Shown here piece by piece: positions 1 to 7,179 of a stretch of DNA of 12,445 nucleotides (positions are counted from its first letter, which is position 1; the number at the start of each line of letters is the position of its first letter). Made by a program: the position numbers and the translations under genes. Below the pieces are notes generated by a model. That model was not told where the DNA came from and did not search any database. It worked only from the letters and a program-made list of their open reading frames with translations. This stretch comes from Cyclobacteriaceae bacterium. GTDB taxonomy: Bacteria > Bacteroidota > Bacteroidia > Cytophagales > Cyclobacteriaceae. Where the stretch lies: contig JAKISE010000092.1 of the NCBI GenBank assembly GCA_021648745.1, positions 1-12,445 of the forward strand, read 5' to 3'.

Positions 1-294
1 TATAAGCTCTTTTCCTACCTCTAAAAGTTGCTGATTAAGATAGGCCTCTTTATACCCTATAAAACTAATTTTTAAATTAACACGACCAACCGGTACATTT
101 TTAATTTCGTAAAGACCATTAACGTCTGTTACACCTCCTAGCAAAGGGTTGGTATCTAAAACCAGTACAGTTACTCCAATCATTGGGTATTGAGAGTCAA
201 CATCTTTTACAGTGCCTCTAATAGTTTGAGTTTGAGCTAGGGCAGTAACACTAACTAGAGCGATAAATAGTATTAGCAAAGTAAGTCTTTTCAT
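1..294 (-). CDS. Carboxypeptidase-regulatory-like domain outer-membrane protein, N-terminal part (probable TonB-dependent receptor), cut by window edge
   Basis: The first 98 residues of a minus-strand gene continue past the left edge with no stop. Residues 1-20 form a Sec signal peptide (KR, a hydrophobic stretch LTLLILFIALVSV, then cleavage at about ALA|QTQ). It is followed by a CarboxypepD_reg-like beta-sandwich, recognisable from GTVKD, IGVTV, GGVTDVNGLYEI, the NVPVG turn and LKISFIGYKE. In Bacteroidota this arrangement normally precedes a TonB plug and a 22-strand barrel, but those parts lie outside the window, so the receptor assignment is inference. The ATG at 294 puts the basic residues directly before the hydrophobic core. 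An in-frame ATG at 315 would add MKNAKPL and cannot be excluded. The 150 bases upstream separate it from the LytTR gene on the same strand and contain a direct repeat that could be a regulator site. Confidence 0.8.
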   Translation of the reverse strand, partial: MKRLTLLILFIALVSVTALAQTQTIRGTVKDVDSQYPMIGVTVLVLDTNPLLGGVTDVNGLYEIKNVPVGRVNLKISFIGYKEAYLNQQLLEVGKELI

Positions 295-366
295 GAGCGG
301 TTTTGCGTTTTTCATATTCACAATGTTAGAAGTAATAAGCTCTACAAAGCAGGTTTAATAACACGA

Positions 367-400
367 TGTGCTGAATTGGACACAAAAAGTGCTAATCAGG
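367..400. promoter_or_regulatory. Candidate LytTR-type direct repeat
   Basis: Two partly matching 12-base blocks, GTGCTGAATTGG (368-379) and GTGCTAATCAGG (389-400), share 8 positions and start exactly 21 bases apart. LytTR regulators such as AgrA and VirR bind pairs of about 9-bp direct repeats with starts 21-22 bp apart, two helical turns. The pair lies just downstream of a LytTR gene and 74-106 bases upstream of the outer-membrane protein start at 294. The site and its pairing with this regulator are inferred; chance similarity is possible. Confidence 0.3.
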
Positions 401-444
401 AAGGATGAAAGGGCGAATGGGAAAGTAAAGTGGCAAACAGGAAA

Positions 445-1332
445 CTATGCTTGCTTCAAATGATAGTGTGTAACCAGCTCTCTTGGAAAGTTACGGGAGA
501 CAGGAACCTCAAATTCTAATCTCTTTAACCTCAAAGCCAGAGTTCTAGCGTTACCGGTAACTTCCTTGATATATGATCTATTAACTAAGAAAGATTTATG
601 GCATTGTAAAATGTCTTTGTCGGTTTGTGTCTTGTCCAATAGATTTTTTAAAGTAGATCTCCACAATTGATCTTTGAGTTTATCTTGCTCTAGCCAAAAC
701 ACAGTAATATAATTGCCTCCTTCTGCTTTAGCAGCAATAAGATTTTGCGTTGGTATAATGGCCAACTCATTACTATCAATGGGCATTTCGAAAGTAGTAT
801 GATTAGCCAATATTGTTGATGTGTTATCCATAGTAGTTTCAACAGCCTTAGCAATTCTTAAGTTTTGTATAAAAAACCTCTTTTCTAATATATAATTTAT
901 TATGAGAATAGGGAATATTCCAACGGAAAAGGTCATTCCAACATTTTCTAGTAATTTGGTAGGTACTTCTTTAAAATGAGTATCAATAGCTCCTAGAGTT
1001 TCAAATATGTACAAAGCATATAACCAGTTAAAGAAGGAAACAACTAGCAAAATCCAACACATTAAAACAATATTTTTAAGAATATTCCAAGTATTGGGAT
1101 TAAACCAATCAGATTTAACGAAGGTTAATATTTGCAAGGACAAAAAAGCAACTCCAAATGCAATTATGCCATAACCCGATAAATATACAATATGAGATGG
1201 GTCATCTACTATTCCAAAAGGCTTAAAAATATATAAAAAAAGAGTGACAAAAATCCCAATAAAAAAACCTATACCAAGCGATTGTTTAAGAGATGAAACA
1301 AATGGAAATGGTTTTTGTAGCCAGTCTTTCAC
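445..1332 (-). CDS. Membrane-anchored LytTR-family transcriptional regulator
   Basis: A 295-residue protein with four predicted membrane helices (about 17-36, 48-72, 84-110, 128-149) followed by a short linker and a C-terminal LytTR DNA-binding domain (about 185-292). The domain shows the family pattern: AAKAEGGNYITVFW near its start, then the LWRSTLKNLLD helix, the CHKSFLVNRSYI signature and VPVSRNF near the end. There is no receiver or kinase domain, so it is a one-component sensor-regulator whose membrane part probably receives the signal or binds a partner. The start is GTG at 1332: an in-frame TAA lies seven codons upstream, and the next ATG, at residue 91, would remove two helices. It follows the cytochrome c gene on the same strand after 64 bases that contain a hairpin. 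Target genes are unknown; the outer-membrane gene downstream is the nearest candidate. Confidence 0.85.
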   Translation of the reverse strand: MKDWLQKPFPFVSSLKQSLGIGFFIGIFVTLFLYIFKPFGIVDDPSHIVYLSGYGIIAFGVAFLSLQILTFVKSDWFNPNTWNILKNIVLMCWILLVVSFFNWLYALYIFETLGAIDTHFKEVPTKLLENVGMTFSVGIFPILIINYILEKRFFIQNLRIAKAVETTMDNTSTILANHTTFEMPIDSNELAIIPTQNLIAAKAEGGNYITVFWLEQDKLKDQLWRSTLKNLLDKTQTDKDILQCHKSFLVNRSYIKEVTGNARTLALRLKRLEFEVPVSRNFPRELVTHYHLKQA

Positions 1333-1374
1333 GTTAGTAATATATAATAGTTAGAATTTGTTATTATCTATTAG

Positions 1375-1405
1375 ACGCTGTAAAATCTAATATATTTTAC
1401 AGCGT
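1375..1405 (-). terminator. Hairpin overlapping the cytochrome c stop codon
   Basis: A perfect 12-bp stem, ACGCTGTAAAAT (1375-1386) with ATTTTACAGCGT (1394-1405), has a 7-base loop. The cytochrome stop codon lies inside the stem, so the hairpin begins in the last codons of that gene. It could end or attenuate transcription before the LytTR gene or protect the cytochrome mRNA 3' end. No run of T follows on either strand, so a classic intrinsic terminator is uncertain. Confidence 0.45.
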
Positions 1406-1879
1406 TCTAAAATATTCTAGTACTGATCGAGCTTGTTCTTCTGTGAGTCCCATATCAGTCATCTCTACATTATTAAATTCTTCTAATAAAGATTTGGCGG
1501 TTGCATTTTTTTCTACCATCTCTTGAGGATTAAGAATCATGTTCATTATCCACTCTGGAGATCGTCTTTCTAATACTCCCTTTTGCGCAGGGCCAATAAA
1601 ATTAACATCAATCTTGTGGCAGGCACTGCACATTTGACCGTAAAGCACTTCTCCTGCTTTTGCCATTTCTTCATTTATAGTTTCATCAAAAATAACAGAG
1701 TTAATAGGGCCAATGCCCTTATCATCCATGAAGTTAATTTTTTCAATTCGGCCTTCTGCTTTAGTAACTTCTGTTGAGGTTTCTTCTGGCGTTTCAGTAT
1801 CACTATTAGTAGTGCTTTCGCTACAAGAAATAATAGCAGCTAAACTAAAAATTATTAGCAAGTGTATGATTTTTTTCAT
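1397..1879 (-). CDS. Monoheme cytochrome c lipoprotein
   Basis: A 160-residue protein. Residues 1-18 are a lipoprotein signal with lipobox AIISC and the lipidated Cys at 19, followed by a Ser/Thr/Glu-rich linker (about 20-40) and a class I cytochrome c domain (about 68-160). The heme site is CSACH (Cys84, Cys87, His88), then the family's GP at 96-97. Met140 or Met143 in VEMTDMGL is the likely sixth heme ligand, and the terminal helix carries EEQARSVLEYFRTL. It would be a lipid-anchored periplasmic electron carrier. The partner (oxidase, reductase or dehydrogenase) cannot be told from this neighbourhood. It lies 73 bases downstream of trmB on the same strand, with room for its own promoter. 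Its last codons and stop form one arm of a strong hairpin. Confidence 0.9.
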   Translation of the reverse strand: MKKIIHLLIIFSLAAIISCSESTTNSDTETPEETSTEVTKAEGRIEKINFMDDKGIGPINSVIFDETINEEMAKAGEVLYGQMCSACHKIDVNFIGPAQKGVLERRSPEWIMNMILNPQEMVEKNATAKSLLEEFNNVEMTDMGLTEEQARSVLEYFRTL

Positions 1880-1923
1880 TCTAAAAAATTAAAATATAAC
1901 CTGAGTTCCTTTAGGTTTAAAGA

Positions 1924-1931
1924 TAAAAGTA
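1924..1931 (-). promoter_or_regulatory. Possible -7 box of the cytochrome c gene
   Basis: On the minus strand the sequence reads TACTTTTA, seven of eight matches to the Bacteroidota -7 consensus TAnnTTTG, 45 bases before the cytochrome ATG and within the gap after trmB. No clear TTG is seen at the -33 position, so this is a weak prediction. Confidence 0.25.
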
Positions 1932-1952
1932 GCCATTAAAAGAACTACTAAA

Positions 1953-2612
1953 TCAATGAACGAACTTAAATTTTAAATATTTTATATTCTCTCCTGCCTC
2001 ATTAAACTTCTTTTCAAACCTTGTTTGAATGCCATGATGCTCAGCATTTAGAGGTGAGCTATACAAATTCATTGTGTGCTCTAAATCTTTGATATCATCC
2101 CTTTCGGCAAGAACTTCCAAGGTATACCTAAATAGAACTGTATTGTCTGTTTTAAACTTAAACCATCCGTTAGGAGCTAATATGCCTTTGTACAGATCCA
2201 AATAGCGTGGGTGTGTTAATCTGCGTTTCTCGTCTCTTAGCTTAGGCCTTGGATCTGGAAATGTGAGCCATATTTCGTCTACTTCACTGGCAGCAAATAG
2301 CTTAGGCAATTCTAATATGTGGCTCCTTAGGAAGGCCACATTAGCCAAATTTTCTTCTATGGCTTGTCCGCTACCTACCCAAATCCGTTCTCCTTTTAGG
2401 TCAATCCCTATAAAATTAGTTTCTTTTAAAATTCGGGCAAGGCCAACCGTGTATTCGCCTTTACCACAGGCAAGTTCAACTGTGTTAGGGTTATCGTTAT
2501 TAAATTGGAGTTTATTCCAATTCCCTTTAATCGTATCAAAAGTGGGTTTACCAATTTCGATGCAATTGTCTCGTTGTTGAATATCGGCAAATCGCTGTAG
2601 TTTACTTCTCAT
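1953..2612 (-). CDS. trmB: tRNA (guanine-N7-)-methyltransferase
   Basis: A 219-residue class I SAM-dependent methyltransferase that makes 7-methylguanosine at position 46 in the tRNA variable loop. Visible features in order: SAM-binding motif I VELACGKGEYT (45-55), IGIDLKG (68-74) for the ribose-binding acidic position, the TrmB signature LTFPDPRPK (116-124) followed by KRRL (129-132), FKFKTDN (151-157), and the C-terminal TRFEKKF element (197-203). Length and motif order are normal for the family. The PRPK in place of the common PWPK is a conservative departure. The ATG at 2612 gives the standard short basic N-terminus. The gene lies downstream of folC on the same strand, but 124 bases carrying a REP-like element separate them, so co-transcription is uncertain. 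Confidence 0.96.
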   Translation of the reverse strand: MRSKLQRFADIQQRDNCIEIGKPTFDTIKGNWNKLQFNNDNPNTVELACGKGEYTVGLARILKETNFIGIDLKGERIWVGSGQAIEENLANVAFLRSHILELPKLFAASEVDEIWLTFPDPRPKLRDEKRRLTHPRYLDLYKGILAPNGWFKFKTDNTVLFRYTLEVLAERDDIKDLEHTMNLYSSPLNAEHHGIQTRFEKKFNEAGENIKYLKFKFVH

Positions 2613-2667
2613 GTATTTTTTGTCAGCCTGTTAGATTAGATAAAGAATCTTTTTGCTCACGATAGAC

Positions 2668-2727
2668 TTTCATTTCTTAGGAGATTCCTCCCCGAAAAAA
2701 CGGGGCAGGCTGTTCCTCGGAATGAAA
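2668..2727. repeat. REP-like structured intergenic element
   Basis: A nested imperfect inverted repeat between folC and trmB. The outer arms are TTTCATT (2668-2674) and AATGAAA (2721-2727). A middle AGGA (2679-2682) pairs with TCCT (2714-2717). The inner hairpin is CCT+CCCCG (2687-2694) against CGGGG+AGG (2701-2709, one bulged C), closing an A6 loop. It is the most GC-rich patch of the gap. Elements with a similar GATTCCTC...TCGGAATGA frame are, as I recall, dispersed in many Bacteroidota genomes; multicopy status here is inference. It may also act as a transcript boundary after folC, though no T-run follows. Confidence 0.5.
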
Positions 2728-2736
2728 AAATAAGTT

Positions 2737-4011
2737 TTATAATTCATCAATTTCTGCCACTACAAAATTAGAGCCACCAATAAAAATCAAATCATCTGCT
2801 GCTGCATTTTTTTTAGCGCTAGAAATAGCTATAGAAACCGAGTCAAATTCTTTTCCTGACAATTTGATTTTAGAAGCCTCATTAGCTAAAATTTTTGCAT
2901 TAAGTGCTCTAGGAATATCAGCTGCACAAAAATAGTATTGCGCCTCTGTCGGCAACAGAGTAAGCACTTCCATTATTGATTTATCTTCTACCATGCCCCA
3001 AACGATGTGCAACTTTTTGTAATTATATTTATCTAGTTGGTCAATAATCATTCTTACCCCATCTACATTATGGCCTGTATCACAGATTATTAATGGACTC
3101 TTGTTTAATATTTGCCATCGTCCTTTTAGTCCTGTGTTATGTACTACATTTTCGAGTCCCTTTTTAATATGTTCATCGGTTATGTTAAACCCATTCAGCT
3201 TATCAAGTGTTTCTAGCACCCCTGGAATGTTAAGTAACTGGTAACTCCCTTTTAAATCTGGTTTTAATCCTTCTATCTCTACTTCACCTGACTTTATAAT
3301 ATTAACTCGTTCTGTATTTGCTTGTTCAATAATATAGTTAGCCGAAGCAAAACTTATATTGGTACCAACTTTGGCCGCTTTATTTTTAAATACAGAGGCA
3401 ATTTCTACTTGGTTTTGACTAATTACAACAGGAACACCTTCCTTAATAATACCAGCCTTTTCACTCGCTATTTTTTCTAGTGTGTTGCCAAGTAACGCTT
3501 GGTGATCAAGTCCAATATTGGTTATTAGAGATACCTCGGGCGTGATAATATTAGTGGAATCGAGCCTACCTCCTAGCCCAACTTCAATAATGGCAATATC
3601 TACTTTGTATTTAGCAAAATAGTAAAATGCCAACGCCACGGTAATTTCGAAAAAGGAAGGTTTAATTTCATCAATAAGGGGTTTTACTTCTTCCACAAAA
3701 TCAACCACTTCTTGCTCCCCTATTTCTTTGCCATTTATTCGTACACGCTCTGTAAACGATTTTAAATGTGGCGAGGTGTATAAACCAACTTTATAGCCGG
3801 CTTCTTGCAAGATAGAAGCCAGCATATGCGAAGAGCTCCCTTTACCATTAGTGCCCGCTACGTGAATTGACCTGAATGAATTATGGGTGTCACCCATTTC
3901 TGCCATTAATTCCACAATATTACCTAAATCAACTTTGTAGGCTGCAGGCCCAATGCGTTGATACATGGGTAGGTTATTGTATAAATAATGGAGTGTTTGT
4001 TGGTAGGTCAT
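2737..4011 (-). CDS. folC: Bifunctional folylpolyglutamate synthase / dihydrofolate synthase
   Basis: A Mur-ligase-family enzyme of 424 residues that adds glutamate to dihydropteroate and then to reduced folates, using ATP, in the cytoplasm. Motifs, numbered from the start used here: P-loop GTNGKGS (53-59), IEVGLGGRLDST (142-153), NIGLDHQALLG with His170, SEKAGI with the probable carbamoylated Lys185, GRW (297-299), the C-terminal-domain DTGHNVDG (311-318) and FIGGSNFVVAE near the end. The reading frame is open to a TTG at 4038, but the ATG at 4011 gives the MTYQQTLHYLYNNLPMYQRIG start usual for Bacteroidota FolC, so the extra nine codons are probably untranslated. Length is normal. It stands apart from its neighbours: 271 bases upstream to the hydrolase gene and 124 downstream to trmB. 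Confidence 0.95.
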   Translation of the reverse strand: MTYQQTLHYLYNNLPMYQRIGPAAYKVDLGNIVELMAEMGDTHNSFRSIHVAGTNGKGSSSHMLASILQEAGYKVGLYTSPHLKSFTERVRINGKEIGEQEVVDFVEEVKPLIDEIKPSFFEITVALAFYYFAKYKVDIAIIEVGLGGRLDSTNIITPEVSLITNIGLDHQALLGNTLEKIASEKAGIIKEGVPVVISQNQVEIASVFKNKAAKVGTNISFASANYIIEQANTERVNIIKSGEVEIEGLKPDLKGSYQLLNIPGVLETLDKLNGFNITDEHIKKGLENVVHNTGLKGRWQILNKSPLIICDTGHNVDGVRMIIDQLDKYNYKKLHIVWGMVEDKSIMEVLTLLPTEAQYYFCAADIPRALNAKILANEASKIKLSGKEFDSVSIAISSAKKNAAADDLIFIGGSNFVVAEIDEL

Positions 4012-4074
4012 TCGTATGGATTTAATTACCAATTGCAATAAGTAATTAGCAATTAACGCTTATCAATTTTATTT

Positions 4075-4101
4075 ACGCAAAACAAATATGTTTTCTTGCG
4101 T
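4075..4101. terminator. Weak inverted repeat between the BAAT-family gene and folC
   Basis: ACGCAA (4075-4080) pairs with TTGCGT (4096-4101) around an AT-rich loop whose AAC/GTT can extend the stem imperfectly. It could mark the end of the upstream hydrolase transcript or sit in the folC promoter region. The stem is short and no strong T-run follows, so this is a weak call. Confidence 0.2.
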
Positions 4102-4142
4102 TTAATTAAAAAGTTAGCTAAAATATTTTATTAAAAATCAAA

Positions 4143-4256
4143 TTACTTCAAAGACACGCCATAAATTTTACCACCTAGATACGAAGAGTAGTTATTCTAA
4201 CCTCTCCAACTGTTCATAGTCACACCGTTTTCAATTTTATCAACAATGCCTACTCG
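4143..4256 (-). pseudogene. Possible decayed coding remnant
   Basis: After the stop of the alpha/beta hydrolase, one minus-strand frame reads RVGIVDKIENGVTMNSWRG, then an in-frame TAG, then NNYSSYLGGKIYGVSLK and TAA. The amino-acid mix looks protein-like and the same frame resumes directly after the TAG. This suggests the tail of a lost gene, but the stretch is only 38 codons and I recognise no family. It may be chance. The other bases between this hydrolase gene and folC are AT-rich, with no gene that I can see. Confidence 0.2.
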
Positions 4257-4282
4257 TCATTGGTTTTTTATGCACATATCTC

Positions 4283-5125
4283 CTACTCTTTTAAAGCAAA
4301 ATTATCGATAAAGACAAAAACTTCCTCCCAGTGATTCGATGGTTGGTGTCCGCCATCAAATGAAACATGTTTGTAATCATATATGAAATTATTTTTCTGA
4401 AGTCTACTCATTATGTCATTGCACATTTGTTCAGAAGGCCATATTTGATCATTCTTTGCTGACGAAAGGAAAATAAACCCGTTGATGTTCTCTACTTTGA
4501 TAGAAGCCCTTTCAACTTCGTCTTTATTTTTTAATTCAGCCTTAAGAGTATTAACAAACCCATCTTTCCTTATCAATCCGTACGGAAGATTAAGATATGA
4601 AACTTGCTTGTTATTAAATATCCATGATGAGGTGTTTTCTCTCTTACCGATATATGGCAAGCTCACATTAGGTGGAACAAGCGCAACGACACCAAGAAAA
4701 TTATGCCTGCTTGCCAAGTTTAGAGCAAGTTCCGCTCCCCGTGAAGCACCAATTAACACTATTTTGTCCACGTCAATTTTTATTTTTCTGCTTATATTTA
4801 TTATAGTGTCATACACAGCATTCAAAGAGATTCTGTCTAGCTCCTTTGGTAGCCCTTTTGCTCCGAAATAACCAATGGAAAGAAAGGAATAACCTCGCTC
4901 AAGGAATTTAGCCCTTACATCTCTGGTTACATCACTTCCGAAAACGCTTCCACCTTCGCTACCTCCAAATGCAACAACGAGCATTTTATTCTGTAAGTCA
5001 GCAATAAACAATTCTGGCTTTAATACACCATAATTCTTAGGTTGAGATTGCCCAAAGCCGTAGCTAAAAGTTGTCAACAACATCAAAATTAAGATAGTCC
5101 ATTTGCCTATAATAGAAGCTTTCAT
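4283..5125 (-). CDS. Secreted alpha/beta hydrolase, BAAT / acyl-CoA thioester hydrolase C-terminal family
   Basis: A 280-residue protein. Residues 1-25 form a Sec signal peptide (basic start, hydrophobic WTILILMLLTTF, then GFGQ). The mature part is a single alpha/beta-hydrolase domain of the BAAT C-terminal type: VVAFGGSEGG (50-59, oxyanion region), GYFGAKGLPKEL (85-96), nucleophile elbow GASRG with Ser128, acid Asp226 in SSAKNDQIW and catalytic His260 in DGGHQPSNHW. The usual N-terminal thioesterase domain of animal BAAT is absent, as in most bacterial members. The substrate is unknown; export to the periplasm argues against cytosolic acyl-CoA and favours an ester, peptide or antibiotic-like substrate. 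It follows the acyl-CoA ligase gene by 92 bases on the same strand. Confidence 0.85.
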   Translation of the reverse strand: MKASIIGKWTILILMLLTTFSYGFGQSQPKNYGVLKPELFIADLQNKMLVVAFGGSEGGSVFGSDVTRDVRAKFLERGYSFLSIGYFGAKGLPKELDRISLNAVYDTIINISRKIKIDVDKIVLIGASRGAELALNLASRHNFLGVVALVPPNVSLPYIGKRENTSSWIFNNKQVSYLNLPYGLIRKDGFVNTLKAELKNKDEVERASIKVENINGFIFLSSAKNDQIWPSEQMCNDIMSRLQKNNFIYDYKHVSFDGGHQPSNHWEEVFVFIDNFALKE

Positions 5126-5217
5126 ATTCTAAGTTTTTTAAATGTTGTGGGCAACAATTCCTAAGCAAATGATGTTATGTATTTCTAAATTTACTTTACT
5201 AGAAGAAGGGTTATACT

Positions 5218-6885
5218 TTAACTCTCCCCTTCTCTTAGTAACCTCCTAATGATTTTACCCACATTAGATTTTGGCAGTTCATCTATAAACTCTATATGCT
5301 TAGGACGCTTATAATTGGTTAGATCAACTTTGCAACATTCAATGATATCTTGTTCGGTAAGTGAAGGGTCTTTCTTTACTACAAACACCTTTACTGCTTC
5401 TGTAGTTTTTTCATCTGCAATGCCGATAGCAGCTACTTCGAGCACCATAGGATGCGATACAATTACTTCTTCAATTTCATTAGGATAAACATTAAAGCCA
5501 GAGACAATAATCATATCCTTTTTGCGATCTACAATTTTAAAGAAACCATCTTCATCCATTATGCCAATATCACCAGTTCTAAACCACTCTCCAAAAAAAG
5601 TTTCCTTGGTCTCTTCTGGTCGTTCCCAATAGCCCTCCATCACTTGTGGGCCCTTAGCGCAAATTTCCCCAATCTCGCCAGCTGGCAACTGGTTGCCTTC
5701 TTCATCCATTATACTTACAATTGTACTTGATACCGGTAAACCAATGCTTCCCATGCGTTCTGTTCCGTCCAAAGGGTTACACGTTAATAAGGGTGAAGTT
5801 TCACTTAAGCCATACCCTTCTGCCAGAGAACGCCCTGTAACCTTATACCAATGTTTTGCTACTGCACCTTGCACCGCCATGCCACCGCCAATCGAATATT
5901 TTAGCTTTGAAAAATCAACATTAGCAAAGTCTGGCTGATTAAGTAAGCCATTGAATAAGGTATTAACTGCAGTAAACACCGTCATTTTTGCCTTTTTAAG
6001 CTCACCAATAAAGGCTTTCATATCTCTAGGGTTTGTAATAAGCAAGTTTTTGGCTCCTAAGGAAAACATTAATAACCCGTTTACAGTAAGTGCAAAAATA
6101 TGATAAAGCGGTAGTGCAGTTACCACTAACTCATTCCCTTTCTCTGTATTCAAAAACCACTGGTCGCATTGTAAAATATTGGCTACCACATTTTTATGAG
6201 ACAAAGTAGCTCCCTTGGCAACGCCTGTTGTGCCACCTGTATATTGAAGAAATGCATTGTCTTCTAATGTAATTTCAGACTTAGTAAAGGCTTTTGACGC
6301 TCCAACAGATAAAACTTTGTTAAAAGGAATAGCGCCAGGTAAATTATAGTTAGGCACCATCTTTTTTACGTATTTAACCACAAAGTTTACGAGCCCTTTT
6401 TTTAGGCCACTTAATTGATCTCCTAATTGAGTTATAATAACTGTTTTAATTCCAGTTTCAGCAATTATTTTTTCCAAATTATATGCAAAATTGGCAACGA
6501 TTACAATTGCTACAGCTCCTGAATCGCTGAATTGGTGCTTCATTTCACGAGGCGTATAAAGCGGGTTGGTATTTACTACAACTAACCCCGCGCGTAATGC
6601 ACCAAATAAAGCAATTGGGTATTGCAATAAATTTGGCATTTGCAAGGCAATACGATCCCCTTTCTTAAGCCCTAGTTCATGTTGTAAATAGCTCGCAAAG
6701 TTTTGAGATAATTGATCAATTTCACCATAAGTTAACTCTTTACCCATATTTTCAAAGGCGGGTAAATCTCTATATTTATCCATTGAAGTCTCCAGAATAT
6801 CAATGATAGAATTGTATTTAGTAAGATCGATTTCTTTCTCAATTCCTTTCGGATAAGAATTATACCAAGAGTGATTATTGCTCAT
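5218..6885 (-). CDS. fadD: Long-chain fatty-acid--CoA ligase (AMP-forming), FadD type
   Basis: A 555-residue member of the adenylate-forming ANL superfamily, activating fatty acids to acyl-CoA through an acyl-AMP for beta-oxidation or lipid synthesis. Motifs: the N-terminal region MPNLLQYPIALFGALRAG and NTNPLYTPREM closely resembles FadD; the phosphate-binding loop is YTGGTTGVAKG (215-225), followed by GYGLSETSP (357-365), RTGD with Asp439, the hinge region DRKKDMIIVSGFNVYP and the catalytic Lys544 in KSNVGKIIRR. All key residues are present and the length matches E. coli FadD. No signal peptide; it acts in the cytoplasm or at the inner membrane face. The ATG at 6885 gives the expected N-terminus. 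It lies 87 bases downstream of the XRE regulator gene and upstream of the secreted BAAT-family hydrolase, all on one strand. Confidence 0.93.
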   Translation of the reverse strand: MSNNHSWYNSYPKGIEKEIDLTKYNSIIDILETSMDKYRDLPAFENMGKELTYGEIDQLSQNFASYLQHELGLKKGDRIALQMPNLLQYPIALFGALRAGLVVVNTNPLYTPREMKHQFSDSGAVAIVIVANFAYNLEKIIAETGIKTVIITQLGDQLSGLKKGLVNFVVKYVKKMVPNYNLPGAIPFNKVLSVGASKAFTKSEITLEDNAFLQYTGGTTGVAKGATLSHKNVVANILQCDQWFLNTEKGNELVVTALPLYHIFALTVNGLLMFSLGAKNLLITNPRDMKAFIGELKKAKMTVFTAVNTLFNGLLNQPDFANVDFSKLKYSIGGGMAVQGAVAKHWYKVTGRSLAEGYGLSETSPLLTCNPLDGTERMGSIGLPVSSTIVSIMDEEGNQLPAGEIGEICAKGPQVMEGYWERPEETKETFFGEWFRTGDIGIMDEDGFFKIVDRKKDMIIVSGFNVYPNEIEEVIVSHPMVLEVAAIGIADEKTTEAVKVFVVKKDPSLTEQDIIECCKVDLTNYKRPKHIEFIDELPKSNVGKIIRRLLREGES

Positions 6886-6972
6886 AAATATTAGGTTAGA
6901 AAATTGTTGGTGCCTAAAATAGTAAAGAAAGTGTAGAAAATAAAAGTAATACCTAATTTGAAACCATTCTTA

Positions 6973-7179
6973 CTAATTGTCACTAAATTCCAATATATCT
7001 CCTGGCTGGCACTCGAGTACCTTACAGATGGCACTTAAGGTAGAAAACCGCATTGCTTTAGCCTTTCCTTTTTTTAGAATAGATAAATTAGCCATAGTAA
7101 TACCAACTCTTTCAGAAAGTTCTGTTAGGCTCATCTTGCGTCTAGCAAGCATTACATCTAAGTTTACAATGATTGCCAT
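6973..7179 (-). CDS. Small XRE/Cro-family HTH regulator (YozG-like), DUF2975 partner
   Basis: A 68-residue protein consisting almost entirely of one helix-turn-helix domain: MSLTELSERVGITMANLSILKKGKAKAMRFSTLSAICKVLECQPGDILEF covers residues 16-65, with the turn and recognition helix at about 25-37. This compact type is typically encoded next to DUF2975 membrane proteins, as seen here. Its ATG overlaps the stop codon of the upstream DUF2975 frame (TAATG), so translation is probably coupled. The 13-bp inverted repeat upstream of the operon is a plausible binding site. The HTH is intact even though the partner gene is frameshifted. Loss of coupling would depend on whether the second half of the partner frame is still translated. 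Confidence 0.88.
   Translation of the reverse strand: MAIIVNLDVMLARRKMSLTELSERVGITMANLSILKKGKAKAMRFSTLSAICKVLECQPGDILEFSDN

Noticed and set aside
2263..2580. Open frame of 105 codons on the plus strand
   Set aside because: It lies wholly inside trmB on the opposite strand, and its translation shows no recognisable domain.
4012..4038. Nine-codon N-terminal extension of FolC from a TTG
   Set aside because: The ATG at 4011 gives the usual family N-terminus; the extension is non-ATG and resembles no FolC start.
5143..5156. Small hairpin TGTTG/CAACA just upstream of the BAAT-family gene
   Set aside because: A 5-bp stem with a 4-base loop is common by chance in AT-rich DNA, and nothing else supports a regulatory role.
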